Notes under the pieces: generated by a model
Database searches by the model: none
What the model saw: only the letters and a program-made list of their open reading frames with translations
What the model was told of the DNA's origin: nothing
From: UBA1479 sp040221095
GTDB taxonomy: Bacteria > Pseudomonadota > Alphaproteobacteria > Rhodospirillales > Casp-alpha2
Direction: 5' to 3'
Length of the DNA: 64,000 nt
Assembly: GCA_040221095.1 (NCBI GenBank)
Contig: JAVJVP010000018.1
Span: forward strand, 248,001 to 312,000
Part shown: positions 50,629 to 59,052 of the stretch, one piece after another
Layout of the letters: every line of letters starts with the position of its first letter
Position numbering within the stretch: position 1 is the stretch's first letter
Program-made: the position numbers and the translations under genes

Positions 50629-51252
50629 TTAATACTCCCGCCCCGGCCGTGGCCGATAGGCGGGCAGGGACAGCCCCCGGGCGATGCCCAGGGCGCGCAG
50701 CGCGAAGCCGGCGATGAAGGCGATGGCGACGGCGGCTTCCCTGGGCATGTCGAGGCCCGCCAGCACGACATAGACCGTGGCGGCCAGCGCCGCGCAGGTG
50801 GCGTAGACTTCCTTCCTGAGGATCAGCGGCGTCTCGTGGCAGACCACGTCGCGGATCAGTCCGCCGAAGGTCGCCGTCATCATGCCCATGATGATGGCGA
50901 TCAGGGGGTTGTTTCCGCTCTGCAGCGCCAGTTCCGCCCCGATCACGCCGTAGAGCGCGATGCCCAGGCCGTCGGCCCACAGCAGCAGGGCATGGCGGCG
51001 TTGGATCACATGGGCGGTGAAGAACAGCAGCGTCGCGACGGTCAGACAGATGATGATGGGCTTGGGATCGGCGATCCAGAACACGGCGCGGCCCAGCAGC
51101 AGGTCGCGCAGGGTGCCGCCGCCGACGCCGGTCAGGCAGGCCATCAAGCCGAAGCCGACAAGGTCCATTTCCTTGCGGCTGGCGACCAGCGCGCCGGACG
51201 CCGCGAACACGCAGACGCCGAGCAGATCGAGGATGGACAGGACCGATTGCAT
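50629..51252 (-). CDS. TRIC-family cation channel (UPF0126/YicG-like)
   Basis: A 207-residue membrane protein with seven predicted helices and two internal repeats: GVCVFAASGALVASRKEMDLVG with GVGGGTLRDLLLG, then IGMMTATFGGLIRDVVC-type block with the second GGxxRD. This GGGxxRD repeat defines the TRIC/UPF0126 family, whose bacterial members form trimeric K+-permeable channels. It is monocistronic and convergent with the ABC operon. Confidence 0.92.
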   Translation of the reverse strand: MQSVLSILDLLGVCVFAASGALVASRKEMDLVGFGLMACLTGVGGGTLRDLLLGRAVFWIADPKPIIICLTVATLLFFTAHVIQRRHALLLWADGLGIALYGVIGAELALQSGNNPLIAIIMGMMTATFGGLIRDVVCHETPLILRKEVYATCAALAATVYVVLAGLDMPREAAVAIAFIAGFALRALGIARGLSLPAYRPRPGREY

Positions 51253-51299
51253 GACCTGACTGTCGCGGAATTCGCCCGGCCGGGCAAGAGGCAGGGGTG

Positions 51300-51457
51300 A
51301 AAGAAGTCATGGGATTATTGTGCTAAAAACTCAAGATATTGAGAAATTAACGATAATTAAAAATAAAATAAAAATTAATCGTATATTGAAAACTAATTTG
51401 TTAATTACCACTTGTATAAAACGGATATATTTCCGTTTCACCAAGGAAACAATCAAA
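51300..51457 (+). promoter_or_regulatory. AT-rich leader with a hairpin before the ribosome binding site
   Basis: About 150 bp of very AT-rich DNA (runs such as AAAATAAAATAAAA) in an otherwise GC-rich region precedes the 41-residue gene. Just ahead of its AAGGA ribosome binding site lies AAACGGA-TATATT-TCCGTTT at 51419-51438, a 7-bp stem. The hairpin could affect translation. Promoter elements are too degenerate in such sequence for a single call. Confidence 0.5.
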
Positions 51458-51583
51458 ATGTCCTTCAAGGATTTTTCAACGGGCCAGAAACCCGCCAAGT
51501 CGACCGATTCCGCCGCAAAGCCGGCGGCCGAGCCGGCCAAGCCCGACGCGAAACCCGCCGCCGGAACCGCGCCAGCCAAGTGA
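51458..51583 (+). CDS. 41-residue Lys/Pro/Ala-rich small protein
   Basis: A very short gene: MSFKDFSTGQKPAK at the start, then a low-complexity tail of Lys, Pro and Ala to residue 41. The ATG at 51458 has AAGGA six to ten bases upstream, and the codon composition switches from AT-rich leader to GC-rich coding sequence exactly at the start, which supports translation. Small MSFKDFST-type proteins occur beside stress genes in other alphaproteobacteria, but no function is known. Confidence 0.55.
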   Translation: MSFKDFSTGQKPAKSTDSAAKPAAEPAKPDAKPAAGTAPAK

Positions 51584-51680
51584 CGTTGCTGCACGGGCGG
51601 CTGGAGGGACGATGCGTCCCTCCGCCGTTTGCTCGCGCATATCCCATATTCGATCCCGCCCGGCCGTCAGGAGGCCAACG

Positions 51681-51968
51681 ATGACACTGCGCACGACACA
51701 GACGACGGTCAACTTTGACCGGCCATTCGTCCTGGGGGATTTCGACGAGGAACTGCCCGCGGGCAACTACACCGTCGAGACCGACGAGGAACTTCTGCAA
51801 GGCGTTTCGTTTCCCGTCTATCGCCGGGTGCGGGTGGTGATCCATCTGCAACGCGACAAACACGCCCCGGGGAGAAGCCGCACCCTGACGATCGATCCGC
51901 ACGACCTGGATGCGGCCCTGGCCCGCGACAGCATTCCCCTGGACGTTCTTGCAGGGGACGTTCGATGA
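51681..51968 (+). CDS. Conserved hypothetical protein (95 residues)
   Basis: A 95-residue soluble protein, mainly beta strand by pattern: TTVNFDRPFVLGDFDEELPAGNY and YRRVRVVIHLQ. An AGGAGG ribosome binding site precedes the ATG at 51681, and its stop overlaps the next gene's start (ATGA). It is not a family I can name. The ordered hydrophobic alternation and operon position argue that it is real. Confidence 0.72.
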   Translation: MTLRTTQTTVNFDRPFVLGDFDEELPAGNYTVETDEELLQGVSFPVYRRVRVVIHLQRDKHAPGRSRTLTIDPHDLDAALARDSIPLDVLAGDVR

Positions 51969-52165
51969 CGGCCGGCCGAAACGACCGGGACCGTTCGGTG
52001 CAGGCATTGGTCCCTGAGGGGCTCCCGTACCACCCGGCGGGCGATGACGCGGCGCCGCTGATATCACTGCCGCTGCCGGCGGAAAAGACGCTGCTCCAAC
52101 TGTCGGCGGAACTGAAGAACCTGATCCGCGGCGACCGCATCTTCCGGGCCGGCGCAAAGCGCTGA
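51965..52165 (+). CDS. Small hypothetical protein (66 residues)
   Basis: A 66-residue basic/acidic mixed protein. The start overlaps the preceding stop (ATGA), and the C-terminal part (AEKTLLQLSAELKNLIRGDRIF) is predicted as an amphipathic helix. No family was recognised. Coupling to the previous gene is the main support. Confidence 0.6.
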   Translation: MTAGRNDRDRSVQALVPEGLPYHPAGDDAAPLISLPLPAEKTLLQLSAELKNLIRGDRIFRAGAKR

Positions 52166-52213
52166 TCCAGGTTTTCGGGCCAGCGGCGCCAATTTAACCT
52201 TTAAGGACCCACC

Positions 52214-52390
52214 ATGAAGAACGTGGATAGAAAGAAGCCGAAGAAGGCCGAGTTTATTACCGAGGCCGAGGAGATGGCGGCCCACGGCATCACGAAAACG
52301 ACGATCGAGTACTACTGCATCGGCAAATACCGCTACACCAATCTTGAAGGTGCCGTTGCCCAGGCGCAACGCGCGGCGCGCGACGGTTAG
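52214..52390 (+). CDS. Small hypothetical protein (58 residues)
   Basis: A 58-residue gene with ATG at 52214. The product is strongly charged: MKNVDRKKPKKAEF at the start, then MAAHGITKTTIEYYCIGKYRY and NLEGAVAQAQRAARDG. The sequence has the look of a folded small protein with aromatic residues mid-length. It lies in line with the neighbouring cistrons, 48 bp after one and 16 bp before the DUF1488 gene. No function is known. Confidence 0.6.
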   Translation: MKNVDRKKPKKAEFITEAEEMAAHGITKTTIEYYCIGKYRYTNLEGAVAQAQRAARDG

Positions 52391-52406
52391 GTGGGGGCGG
52401 TCGCAG

Positions 52407-52676
52407 ATGAACCTTAATTTCCCAAACGCCAGCCGCAGTTTCGAAGCCAAGCGGAACCGGGTGCGGTTCTGGGGCTATGACAGCGCTCTGGAGATCACCT
52501 TTTTCGTGGAAAGCAGCCTGCTCATGAAGCTCTGTCCCGATTGCGGGCAGGGCGAGGCCGGTGTTCTCAAGGCTTTTGACGCCATGATCGAGCGCATTCA
52601 CGGTGCCGCGCAGAAAGCCTACAAGGGCAGCCGCGAGCGGTCCGACATTTTCGTTCTGGCGGAGGCGCAGTTTTGA
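52407..52676 (+). CDS. DUF1488 family protein
   Basis: An 89-residue protein starting MNLNFPNASRSFEAKRNRVRFWGYD, the DUF1488 signature, and continuing ALEITFFVES. The family is found in proteobacteria and has no established role. The ATG at 52407 begins the conserved block. It precedes the trypsin-like gene by 58 bp. Confidence 0.8.
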   Translation: MNLNFPNASRSFEAKRNRVRFWGYDSALEITFFVESSLLMKLCPDCGQGEAGVLKAFDAMIERIHGAAQKAYKGSRERSDIFVLAEAQF

Positions 52677-52734
52677 GCATGCGTTACATTTCCCGCTGGC
52701 TCGACGCACACGTGACGGCGGGAGCAATCCGGCG

Positions 52735-53472
52735 ATGATCGATCCCCTGCTGTTCACATCTCCTCGCCTGTTCACTTTCGAACACGACCGCCACCTGACC
52801 AACGCGAGCGGGTTCTTCTTCGCCCGCGACGACCGGCTGTTCCTGATCACCAGCCGCCATGTGGTGCACGATGAGCCCAGCGAGCATTTCCCCAACCGCA
52901 TCGAAATCGAAGTGCATACCAATGGGGGCAACCTGGCGGAATCTACGGGTCTGTCGATCCTGTTGTACCGGGACGGTAAAAGTATCTGGCGCGATGGCGC
53001 CGACGGCAAGGGCGCGGTCGACATCGCGGTCATCGAAATCGACCGCGCGGCGCTGCCGAAATCAGCGGTCATTCAGGCCTTCACCCCGGATCATCTGATC
53101 GGTCCGGACGAACATGTGGAAATCGGAAGCTCGTTGCTGGTGGTAGGCTTTCCGCTCGGTTTTCACGATACGCTGCACCACCTGCCCGTGGTTCGCCAGG
53201 CGGTCGTCGCCTCTTCCTTCGGCCTGCGCTTTCAGGGCGAGGGCTATTTCCTGACCGACGCCCGGACCCATCGCGGGACCAGTGGCGCGCCGGTGGTCAT
53301 GCGGGTCGGCGCGGGTGGCGACGATCTGGGCATCCTGCCCTGGAAATTGCTGGGCGTTCATTCGGCCCGGCTCGATATCGGGACGCGCGATCTCAAGCTG
53401 GATGAGGCCTTGGGCCTCAACTGCGCCTGGTACGCGGATATCCTGATGACCTTGACGGAACCGGCAATCTAG
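52735..53472 (+). CDS. Trypsin-like serine protease without signal peptide
   Basis: A 245-residue chymotrypsin-fold protein. The catalytic triad can be read as His42 (ITSRHVVHD), Asp96 (GAVDIAVIEID) and Ser183 (HRGTSGAPVV). N-terminal FEHDRHLTNASGFFFARDDRLFL is the usual first strand pair of trypsin-like proteases. There is no signal peptide or PDZ domain, so it is not DegP-like and probably acts in the cytoplasm, or is a protease sensor of another system. The ATG at 52735 is used because earlier frame lies in the preceding gene. Confidence 0.8.
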   Translation: MIDPLLFTSPRLFTFEHDRHLTNASGFFFARDDRLFLITSRHVVHDEPSEHFPNRIEIEVHTNGGNLAESTGLSILLYRDGKSIWRDGADGKGAVDIAVIEIDRAALPKSAVIQAFTPDHLIGPDEHVEIGSSLLVVGFPLGFHDTLHHLPVVRQAVVASSFGLRFQGEGYFLTDARTHRGTSGAPVVMRVGAGGDDLGILPWKLLGVHSARLDIGTRDLKLDEALGLNCAWYADILMTLTEPAI

Positions 53473-53529
53473 CCGGTTTCATTGAACCCGCCGGTTTCCA
53501 AACCGGCCGACAACGAAAGTGACCCATAA

Positions 53530-54213
53530 ATGTTCCCCGTTTTATCTGCCATGCGGCCCTGTGCCATGGTTCTGATCATGCTCGCGGTCTGGTTGGCCGT
53601 GCCGGGCATGTCGTCCGCGCAGGTGGCCGCCGCCACGGTCCCCCCCAACGCCCATGGCGACGCCCTGGGCCGGGGTTGGGAATGTGACGAGGGTTTTCGC
53701 AAGGTCGATGGCGCCTGTGCCGGTGTATCGATGCCGGAAAACGCCTTCATGACCAACGTGTCCTATGGCCGGGGATGGGAATGCCTGCGCGGCTATATGG
53801 AAAAGGGCGAAACCTGCGTCTCGGTGGTGATTCCGCCCCATGCCTTCCTCAGCGCCTACGGCGACACCTGGGAGTGCGCGCGCACCTTTCGCCGGGATGG
53901 CGAGGCCTGCGTCGCGATCAAGGTGCCCAAGAACGGCTACCTGACCAACGCCAGCCACGGCGCCGGATGGGAATGTGAACGGGGATACCGCCAATCAGAT
54001 GGCGCCTGCGTTGCCGTCAAGGTTCCGGAAAACGCCTATTTCGTTGATTCATCCTATGGCGACGGCTGGAAATGCGAGCGCGGCTACCGCAATGAAAACG
54101 GCGCCTGCGCCGAAGTGCAGGTGCCGCAAAACGCCCATCTCGACCGCACCGGCAACGACTGGGAATGCAATCCGCCGCTGACGCGGCAGATGAACATCTG
54201 CCTGCAGCCCTGA
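53530..54213 (+). CDS. Exported protein of six two-cysteine repeats
   Basis: A 227-residue protein with a signal peptide of about 30 residues (MVLIMLAVWLAVPGMSSA core). The mature part is six tandem units of about 30-33 residues, each of the form P-x-N-A-x, variable loop, GW-E/K-C, E/R-GYR, then a second Cys followed by V-x-V. Eleven or twelve cysteines pair naturally within units. The last unit is shortened, ending CLQP. I do not recognise a named family; it may be a periplasmic or surface binding protein. It is the last gene of the cluster. Confidence 0.78.
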   Translation: MFPVLSAMRPCAMVLIMLAVWLAVPGMSSAQVAAATVPPNAHGDALGRGWECDEGFRKVDGACAGVSMPENAFMTNVSYGRGWECLRGYMEKGETCVSVVIPPHAFLSAYGDTWECARTFRRDGEACVAIKVPKNGYLTNASHGAGWECERGYRQSDGACVAVKVPENAYFVDSSYGDGWKCERGYRNENGACAEVQVPQNAHLDRTGNDWECNPPLTRQMNICLQP

Positions 54214-54237
54214 TTGGATCGCCCGATCAGGCGGGTC

Positions 54238-54939
54238 TTATTCCGCCGCCTGGGCTCCTGTCTTCAATCCCCAGGCGAGCGCGCCTCGGCGTTCCAGGTT
54301 ATCGTCGAAGGCCTCGGGAAATTCCGGTGGGACGGAGCCGGTCACGGCATCCGTCGCCAGCAAAGCCGCGACCCAGGCCTTGACCAGGGGAAATTCGTCC
54401 AGAAGCCCGGTCTTCAGATGTTGCTCGCAGAGCATGAAGCGCTGGAAGAACGGTGCATAGGCGGCGTCCACCAGGCACATCTCGGGGCCGTTGAAGAACG
54501 GGCCGTCGTTGCCGCGCTCCCGGGCGATCGCGCCTTCCAGGCGGCTGACCCGCTGGCGCGCCGTCTCGAGCGCCCCCGGCAGGTCATCCTTTGACGTGCA
54601 GTAGCTCAGGTTGTTGAGACCGGGGCCCCAGGCGAAGGTCTGCAGGAAATCGGTCCAGGCCCGGTTCTTGGCGCGTTTGACGGGATCGGCCGGATGCAGG
54701 CGCGGTTCGAACACCTCGTCCAGGTATTCGGCGATGGCGTTGGATTCGAACAGCACCTCGCCGTCGACCTTCAGCACCGGGACCTTGCCGTGGGGCGAGA
54801 TTTCGAGGAACCAATCGGGCTTTTCCCGAAGGTTGATGTAGGTCACGTCGAAATCCACGCCCTTGGCGCGCAGCATGATGACCGCCCGCTGCACCCAGGG
54901 GCAGGTGATGGCGCTGATCAGGTGGAAGTTGTCGGGCAT
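54238..54939 (-). CDS. Glutathione S-transferase (omega-like, Cys-type)
   Basis: A 233-residue GST. The N-terminal thioredoxin-like domain has Cys13 in TCPWVQRA, as in omega/Cys-GSTs, and the glutathione-binding KVPVLKVDGE and FESNAIAEYLDE. The C-terminal helical domain follows. Cys-type enzymes favour thiol transfer and dehydroascorbate reduction over conjugation. I choose the ATG at 54939 with a GGAAGGA ribosome binding site over the longer start at 54960. It follows the NMT1/THI5-like gene by 31 bp on the same strand. Confidence 0.92.
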   Translation of the reverse strand: MPDNFHLISAITCPWVQRAVIMLRAKGVDFDVTYINLREKPDWFLEISPHGKVPVLKVDGEVLFESNAIAEYLDEVFEPRLHPADPVKRAKNRAWTDFLQTFAWGPGLNNLSYCTSKDDLPGALETARQRVSRLEGAIARERGNDGPFFNGPEMCLVDAAYAPFFQRFMLCEQHLKTGLLDEFPLVKAWVAALLATDAVTGSVPPEFPEAFDDNLERRGALAWGLKTGAQAAE

Positions 54940-54970
54940 GGCCGTTCCTTCCCTTTCCATCGAAAGCGGA

Positions 54971-55861
54971 TCAATCCGTGGACGGCGGCAGGCAGCACAC
55001 GGCCTCGTAAGGGTAGCGTTCCTTCAGCGTGCCGAAGTGTTCGAACACGTCGAGGGTGACCTCATAGGCTTCCTTGGTGATCTCCACATGGGGTGTCCAG
55101 GTGCCGAGTTTCTGATAGGTCGCGATGCAGTCGGCCAGCACGTCCTCGTCGATCTTGGGGAAATAGGTGCTTTCCGCCTTGGCGATCTCGGTGGCCGGTG
55201 TCTCGTTCATGTAGATCCGGGTTTTCTTGTAGGCGCGCATGAAGGCCCGGGCCATGTCGGTCGTGAGCCATTCCGGCGTCGCGCACAGGCTGGAGAACCC
55301 GTTGGGGCCGATCTGCGGGCCGACCTGGGCGACGACATGGCCGATGCCGTCCTTTTCCAACTGCTGCGGGAACGGGCCCTGCTGCTGCACGTACTGGCCC
55401 AGGCCGTCGCGGAAGGCCTTGTCGATGTCGGCCGCACCGCCCGGGGTGATCAGGTTGATCTTGGAGAAATCGATGCCGGCCTTGTGACAGGCGTACATGA
55501 ACATGGCGCGCGGCTGACCGCCGCCGAAACAGACGAGTTCAGCACCTTCCAGTTTCTTCCAGGTGAAATCGGGATCGGCCTCGCGCCCGGTGATGAAGAA
55601 GCCGTCCATTTCGTTGATCTGGGCGAAGTGCTTGACCTTGGGCGTTTCGCCCTTGCCCAGGGTCGTGAAGCCTTGGCTGAGCGCCGACTGCACAACATCG
55701 GCCGAGCCGTCCAACAGGGCCTCGATCGCCGACTTGCCCGGCGGTGACACGGACCATTCGGGCTCCAGCCCCTCTGCCTGCAAGAAGCCGCCGGACATGG
55801 TGGAAATCAGCGGCGAATAGAACGCCGAAAACAGCGTGAACTGGATGTTGATCTTGGTCAT
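54971..55861 (-). CDS. NMT1/THI5-like protein lacking a signal peptide
   Basis: A 296-residue protein of the SsuA/THI5 clan: FSAFYSPLISTMSGGFLQAEGLEP, GKSAIEALLDGSADVVQSA and the later TPGGAADIDKAFRDG. Binding proteins of this clan carry a signal peptide, but this one starts MTKINIQFTLF at once, with no hydrophobic leader and no upstream start that would give one. It is therefore probably cytosolic: an enzyme or sensor rather than an importer subunit. No permease or ATPase gene is adjacent. Confidence 0.78.
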   Translation of the reverse strand: MTKINIQFTLFSAFYSPLISTMSGGFLQAEGLEPEWSVSPPGKSAIEALLDGSADVVQSALSQGFTTLGKGETPKVKHFAQINEMDGFFITGREADPDFTWKKLEGAELVCFGGGQPRAMFMYACHKAGIDFSKINLITPGGAADIDKAFRDGLGQYVQQQGPFPQQLEKDGIGHVVAQVGPQIGPNGFSSLCATPEWLTTDMARAFMRAYKKTRIYMNETPATEIAKAESTYFPKIDEDVLADCIATYQKLGTWTPHVEITKEAYEVTLDVFEHFGTLKERYPYEAVCCLPPSTD

Positions 55862-55963
55862 GGTCTCCCCCCTTAGGGAATGGAATATGGGTGATTTGGT
55901 ATCGTTGGCAAAGCAGCCTAACGGTTACCGCCCGGACGTCAAGGATGGGGGCGGTGCGGGTGT

Positions 55964-57502
55964 TCAGGCCGAAACGGTGCGCAGCGGCGGCTGGTCGCCG
56001 CCGGCCGGCTGCAGCGGAAAGCTGGCGGTGACCAGGGTGCCTTCGCCCGGTGTGCTGTCGATGGTGAGCATGCCGCCATGGGCCTCGGTCAGGGATTTGA
56101 CGATGGACAGGCCCAGGCCGGTGCCCGTCTGCGACAGGTGCGGGTTGGAATGGCTGCGGGTGAAGGGTTCGGTGACCGTCTCAAGAGCGCTCTCCGGAAT
56201 GCCCACGCCGGTATCCCTGACCACGAGGGACAGGACGTCGGCGGACCGGTTCACGCCGATGGTCACGCGGCCGCCGGGGTCCGTGAACTTGATGGCGTTG
56301 GACAGCAGGTTGAGGGCGATCTGCACCACCGCGCGGCGGTCGGCGGTCAGCGGCGGGGTGTTTTTCGCGACATCGGCCTCGACCGTGATGGCCTTGTCCT
56401 CGGCCATGGTCGCGAAGGTGCGCATGCAGTCCTCGATCACGTCGTGCATGTCGACCGGTTCCATGACCAGAAGCCGCTTGCCCGCCTCAATGGTCGAGAT
56501 GTCGAGCACGTCATTGACCAGGGCCAGCATCAGTTCGCCGGAATCGCGGATGTTGTCGGCATAGCCCTTGTAGCGCTTGTCGCCGAGCGGCCCGAAGATC
56601 TCGTTGCCGAGAAGCTGGCTGAACCCCAGGATCGCGTTCAATGGTGTGCGGAACTCATGGCTCATGGTGGCCAGGAAGTGGGACTTCGTGCGGTTGGCGT
56701 CGATGGCGCTTTCCGTCGCCTCGCGCAGCGACTGTTCGGCGGCCTTGCGCGCCGAGATGTCCTGGATGAACGAGACATAGTTGAGAACCTCGCCGTCGTC
56801 GTCGCGGATGATGGACGACGATACGCTGCCCCAGACCGTATGCCCGTCCTTGTGCAGGTAGCGCTTTTCCATGCTGATGACCTCGACCTCACCGCTGGCG
56901 AGGCGGCGGCGCAGTTCCAGGCTTTGCAGCAGGTCGTCGGGATGGGTCAGGGCCTCGTAGGGATTGTCCAGCAGGTCGGCCCGGGAATACCCGACAAGGT
57001 CGCAGAACGCGCCGTTGACCCGTTCGCGGGTCGATCCGTCGGCCGCATGCAGGACCATGCCCACGGCGGCATTGTCGAACACGCTGCGCAGCACGGCGTC
57101 CTTGCGCCGCATTTCCTCGCCCTCGCGAATCTCCCGGGGCAGCCAGTGGCGGATCAGCAGGACCAGGACCAGCACCCCGGCGGCGATGTTGACGGCCTTG
57201 GGGAACAGCAAATTCGACGGATCGCCCAGGAATTCGGCCCAATGCGGCGGCAGCAGGCCCAGGCGTGAGTTATGGAAGGCGCCGAAATAGATGTTTTCAA
57301 GCACCGTGCGAAAAGCGTCGATCGACAGGATGACCAGCAGTACCGCGATCCCGCCGCCGGCCAGTTTCGATTGGCGCAGCTTGACCACGTAAAGGACGAG
57401 GATGACCAGCCATAGACCGGTCACCACCCAATAGGAAAATGGTGCGAAATACTCGAGCATCAGGTGGTCCGGATCGTTTTTCCCCTGGATGAAGGCTCCC
57501 AT
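55964..57502 (-). CDS. Membrane-bound PAS sensor histidine kinase
   Basis: A 512-residue kinase. Three N-terminal membrane helices (about 15-40, 50-70 and 105-125) are followed by a PAS/PAC unit (DNAAVGMVLHAADG, then MEKRYLHKDGHTVWG), HisKA with His282 in MSHEFRTPLNAILGF, and HATPase with IALNLLSNAIKF and GTGLGLSIVKSL. It is adjacent, with a 61-bp gap, to a second kinase of the same type (57564-58928), which lies upstream on the same strand. No response regulator accompanies them. Confidence 0.93.
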   Translation of the reverse strand: MGAFIQGKNDPDHLMLEYFAPFSYWVVTGLWLVILVLYVVKLRQSKLAGGGIAVLLVILSIDAFRTVLENIYFGAFHNSRLGLLPPHWAEFLGDPSNLLFPKAVNIAAGVLVLVLLIRHWLPREIREGEEMRRKDAVLRSVFDNAAVGMVLHAADGSTRERVNGAFCDLVGYSRADLLDNPYEALTHPDDLLQSLELRRRLASGEVEVISMEKRYLHKDGHTVWGSVSSSIIRDDDGEVLNYVSFIQDISARKAAEQSLREATESAIDANRTKSHFLATMSHEFRTPLNAILGFSQLLGNEIFGPLGDKRYKGYADNIRDSGELMLALVNDVLDISTIEAGKRLLVMEPVDMHDVIEDCMRTFATMAEDKAITVEADVAKNTPPLTADRRAVVQIALNLLSNAIKFTDPGGRVTIGVNRSADVLSLVVRDTGVGIPESALETVTEPFTRSHSNPHLSQTGTGLGLSIVKSLTEAHGGMLTIDSTPGEGTLVTASFPLQPAGGDQPPLRTVSA

Positions 57503-57563
57503 ATTTGTCGATATGGTTGCAACCTTCGTTGGGGGCTCGCGGATTTTTGGGATGCCGCCAGTG

Positions 57564-58928
57564 TCATGCGCGGACCACGCGGCTGGCCGGGAAACGGGTG
57601 GTCACGGTCGTGCCTTCGCCCGGTGCGCTGGTCAGGCTCAGGCTGCCGCCGTGCAGTTCGACCAGTTGTTTGGAGACGGACAGGCCCAACCCCGTGCCGA
57701 CATGGGCGCGGTCCGAGGACGTGCCGACCTGTCCGAAGGGCTCCAGGACCAGGGGAATGTCCTCGGCGGCGATGCCGATGCCCGTATCGGCGATGTCGAT
57801 GGCAATGCGGCCGTCATCCTCGACCCGCGTGGAGACATCGACCCGGCCGCCCGGAACATTGAATTTAATGGCGTTGGACAGAAGGTTCAGGACCACCTGC
57901 ATGAGGTAACGGGTGTCGGCGGTCAGCTTCGGAGTGGCGTTTTCGCATGCGCAGTTCAGGGTCACGGACTTGGCCTCGGCCTCGGTCCGCAGCATGTGGC
58001 AGGCTTGTTCAAGGGTTTCCGGCAGGTCGACGACGCTTTCATTCAGGCTTACCTGGCCGGCTTCGATCTTGGACAGGTCGAGAAGGTCGTTGATGAGGTC
58101 CAGCAGATGTTCGGCCGACCGCTGGATGTCGTGAATGTATTCCGTGCGTTTTTCCGGGCTTGGGCCGAAGGACGGATCGAGGGTCATGACCTGGGAAAAG
58201 CCGATGATGGAATTCAACGGCGTGCGCAGTTCATGGCTCATGTTGGCGAGAAATTCCGACTTTGTGCGGTTGGCCCGCTCGGCGTCCATGAGGGCGTCGT
58301 TGATGCGTTTTTCGGTCGCCTTCCGTTCCGTGATGTCCGTGGAAAACGTGCCGATACCGACGACCGTGCCGTCTTCTCCCATGACGGGAAACTTGGTGCA
58401 GAGATGCACATGATCGCCGTCCTTATGGGGGATGACGTGCTCTTCGGTCACGTCCTGGCGGGTTTCGACGGCCCGGCGCTCCTGGTCCCGGAATTCCTCG
58501 GCCAGATGGACCGGGAACACGCTGCCGGCGTCCAGACCCTCGGTCTTGGCGGGGTCCAGGCCCAACTGGGTCGTGTATTCCTTGTTCATCAGAAGATAGC
58601 GGCCGTCCGCGTGCTTGAGCGCGACCAGTGCAGGCGCATGGTCGATGAAGGCGCGCAGAATGCCCTCGCTGCGGCGATAAGCCTTTTCCGCCTTGCGTTG
58701 CTTTTTCATAACCCAGGCGACGATCCAGGCCGGCACGATCATGGCGACGGCGGCGAAGATGGTCGCGGTGAGGATGTGATCCCAACGGGCCTGCGAGGTG
58801 TCGTGTCCGGGCAGACGGTCGGCGTCTCCGAAAAGCAACGCTTCCAGATGGAATTCCCACAGATAGGCAAGCCCGAACACGGCGAGCAAGGCAATCCCGT
58901 ACAACGCGATCAATTGGCGGTTGTTCAA
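57564..58928 (-). CDS. Membrane-bound PAS sensor histidine kinase
   Basis: A 454-residue kinase with two N-terminal membrane helices (LIALYGIALLAVFGLAYLW and AAVAMIVPAWIVAW), one PAS/PAC unit (AFIDHAPALVALKHADGRY), HisKA with His232 in MSHELRTPLNSIIGF and a HATPase with VLNLLSNAIKF and GTGLGLSVSKQL. Translation seems to start at a TTG at 58928, which follows an AAGGAAG ribosome binding site and gives the proper membrane start MNNRQLIALYG. It probably arose by duplication with the neighbouring kinase gene. Confidence 0.92.
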   Translation of the reverse strand: MNNRQLIALYGIALLAVFGLAYLWEFHLEALLFGDADRLPGHDTSQARWDHILTATIFAAVAMIVPAWIVAWVMKKQRKAEKAYRRSEGILRAFIDHAPALVALKHADGRYLLMNKEYTTQLGLDPAKTEGLDAGSVFPVHLAEEFRDQERRAVETRQDVTEEHVIPHKDGDHVHLCTKFPVMGEDGTVVGIGTFSTDITERKATEKRINDALMDAERANRTKSEFLANMSHELRTPLNSIIGFSQVMTLDPSFGPSPEKRTEYIHDIQRSAEHLLDLINDLLDLSKIEAGQVSLNESVVDLPETLEQACHMLRTEAEAKSVTLNCACENATPKLTADTRYLMQVVLNLLSNAIKFNVPGGRVDVSTRVEDDGRIAIDIADTGIGIAAEDIPLVLEPFGQVGTSSDRAHVGTGLGLSVSKQLVELHGGSLSLTSAPGEGTTVTTRFPASRVVRA

Positions 58929-59052
58929 CGGCGACTTCCTTCAAGAGCGCCCGCATTCTTGTGTGCGGGTCGGCGGCCCGTCCCGGACCATATCATAAAC
59001 CGCATATACCGGGATGCGGCCGGGGTCCAGCATATCCGCTTGTCGGGGAAAT

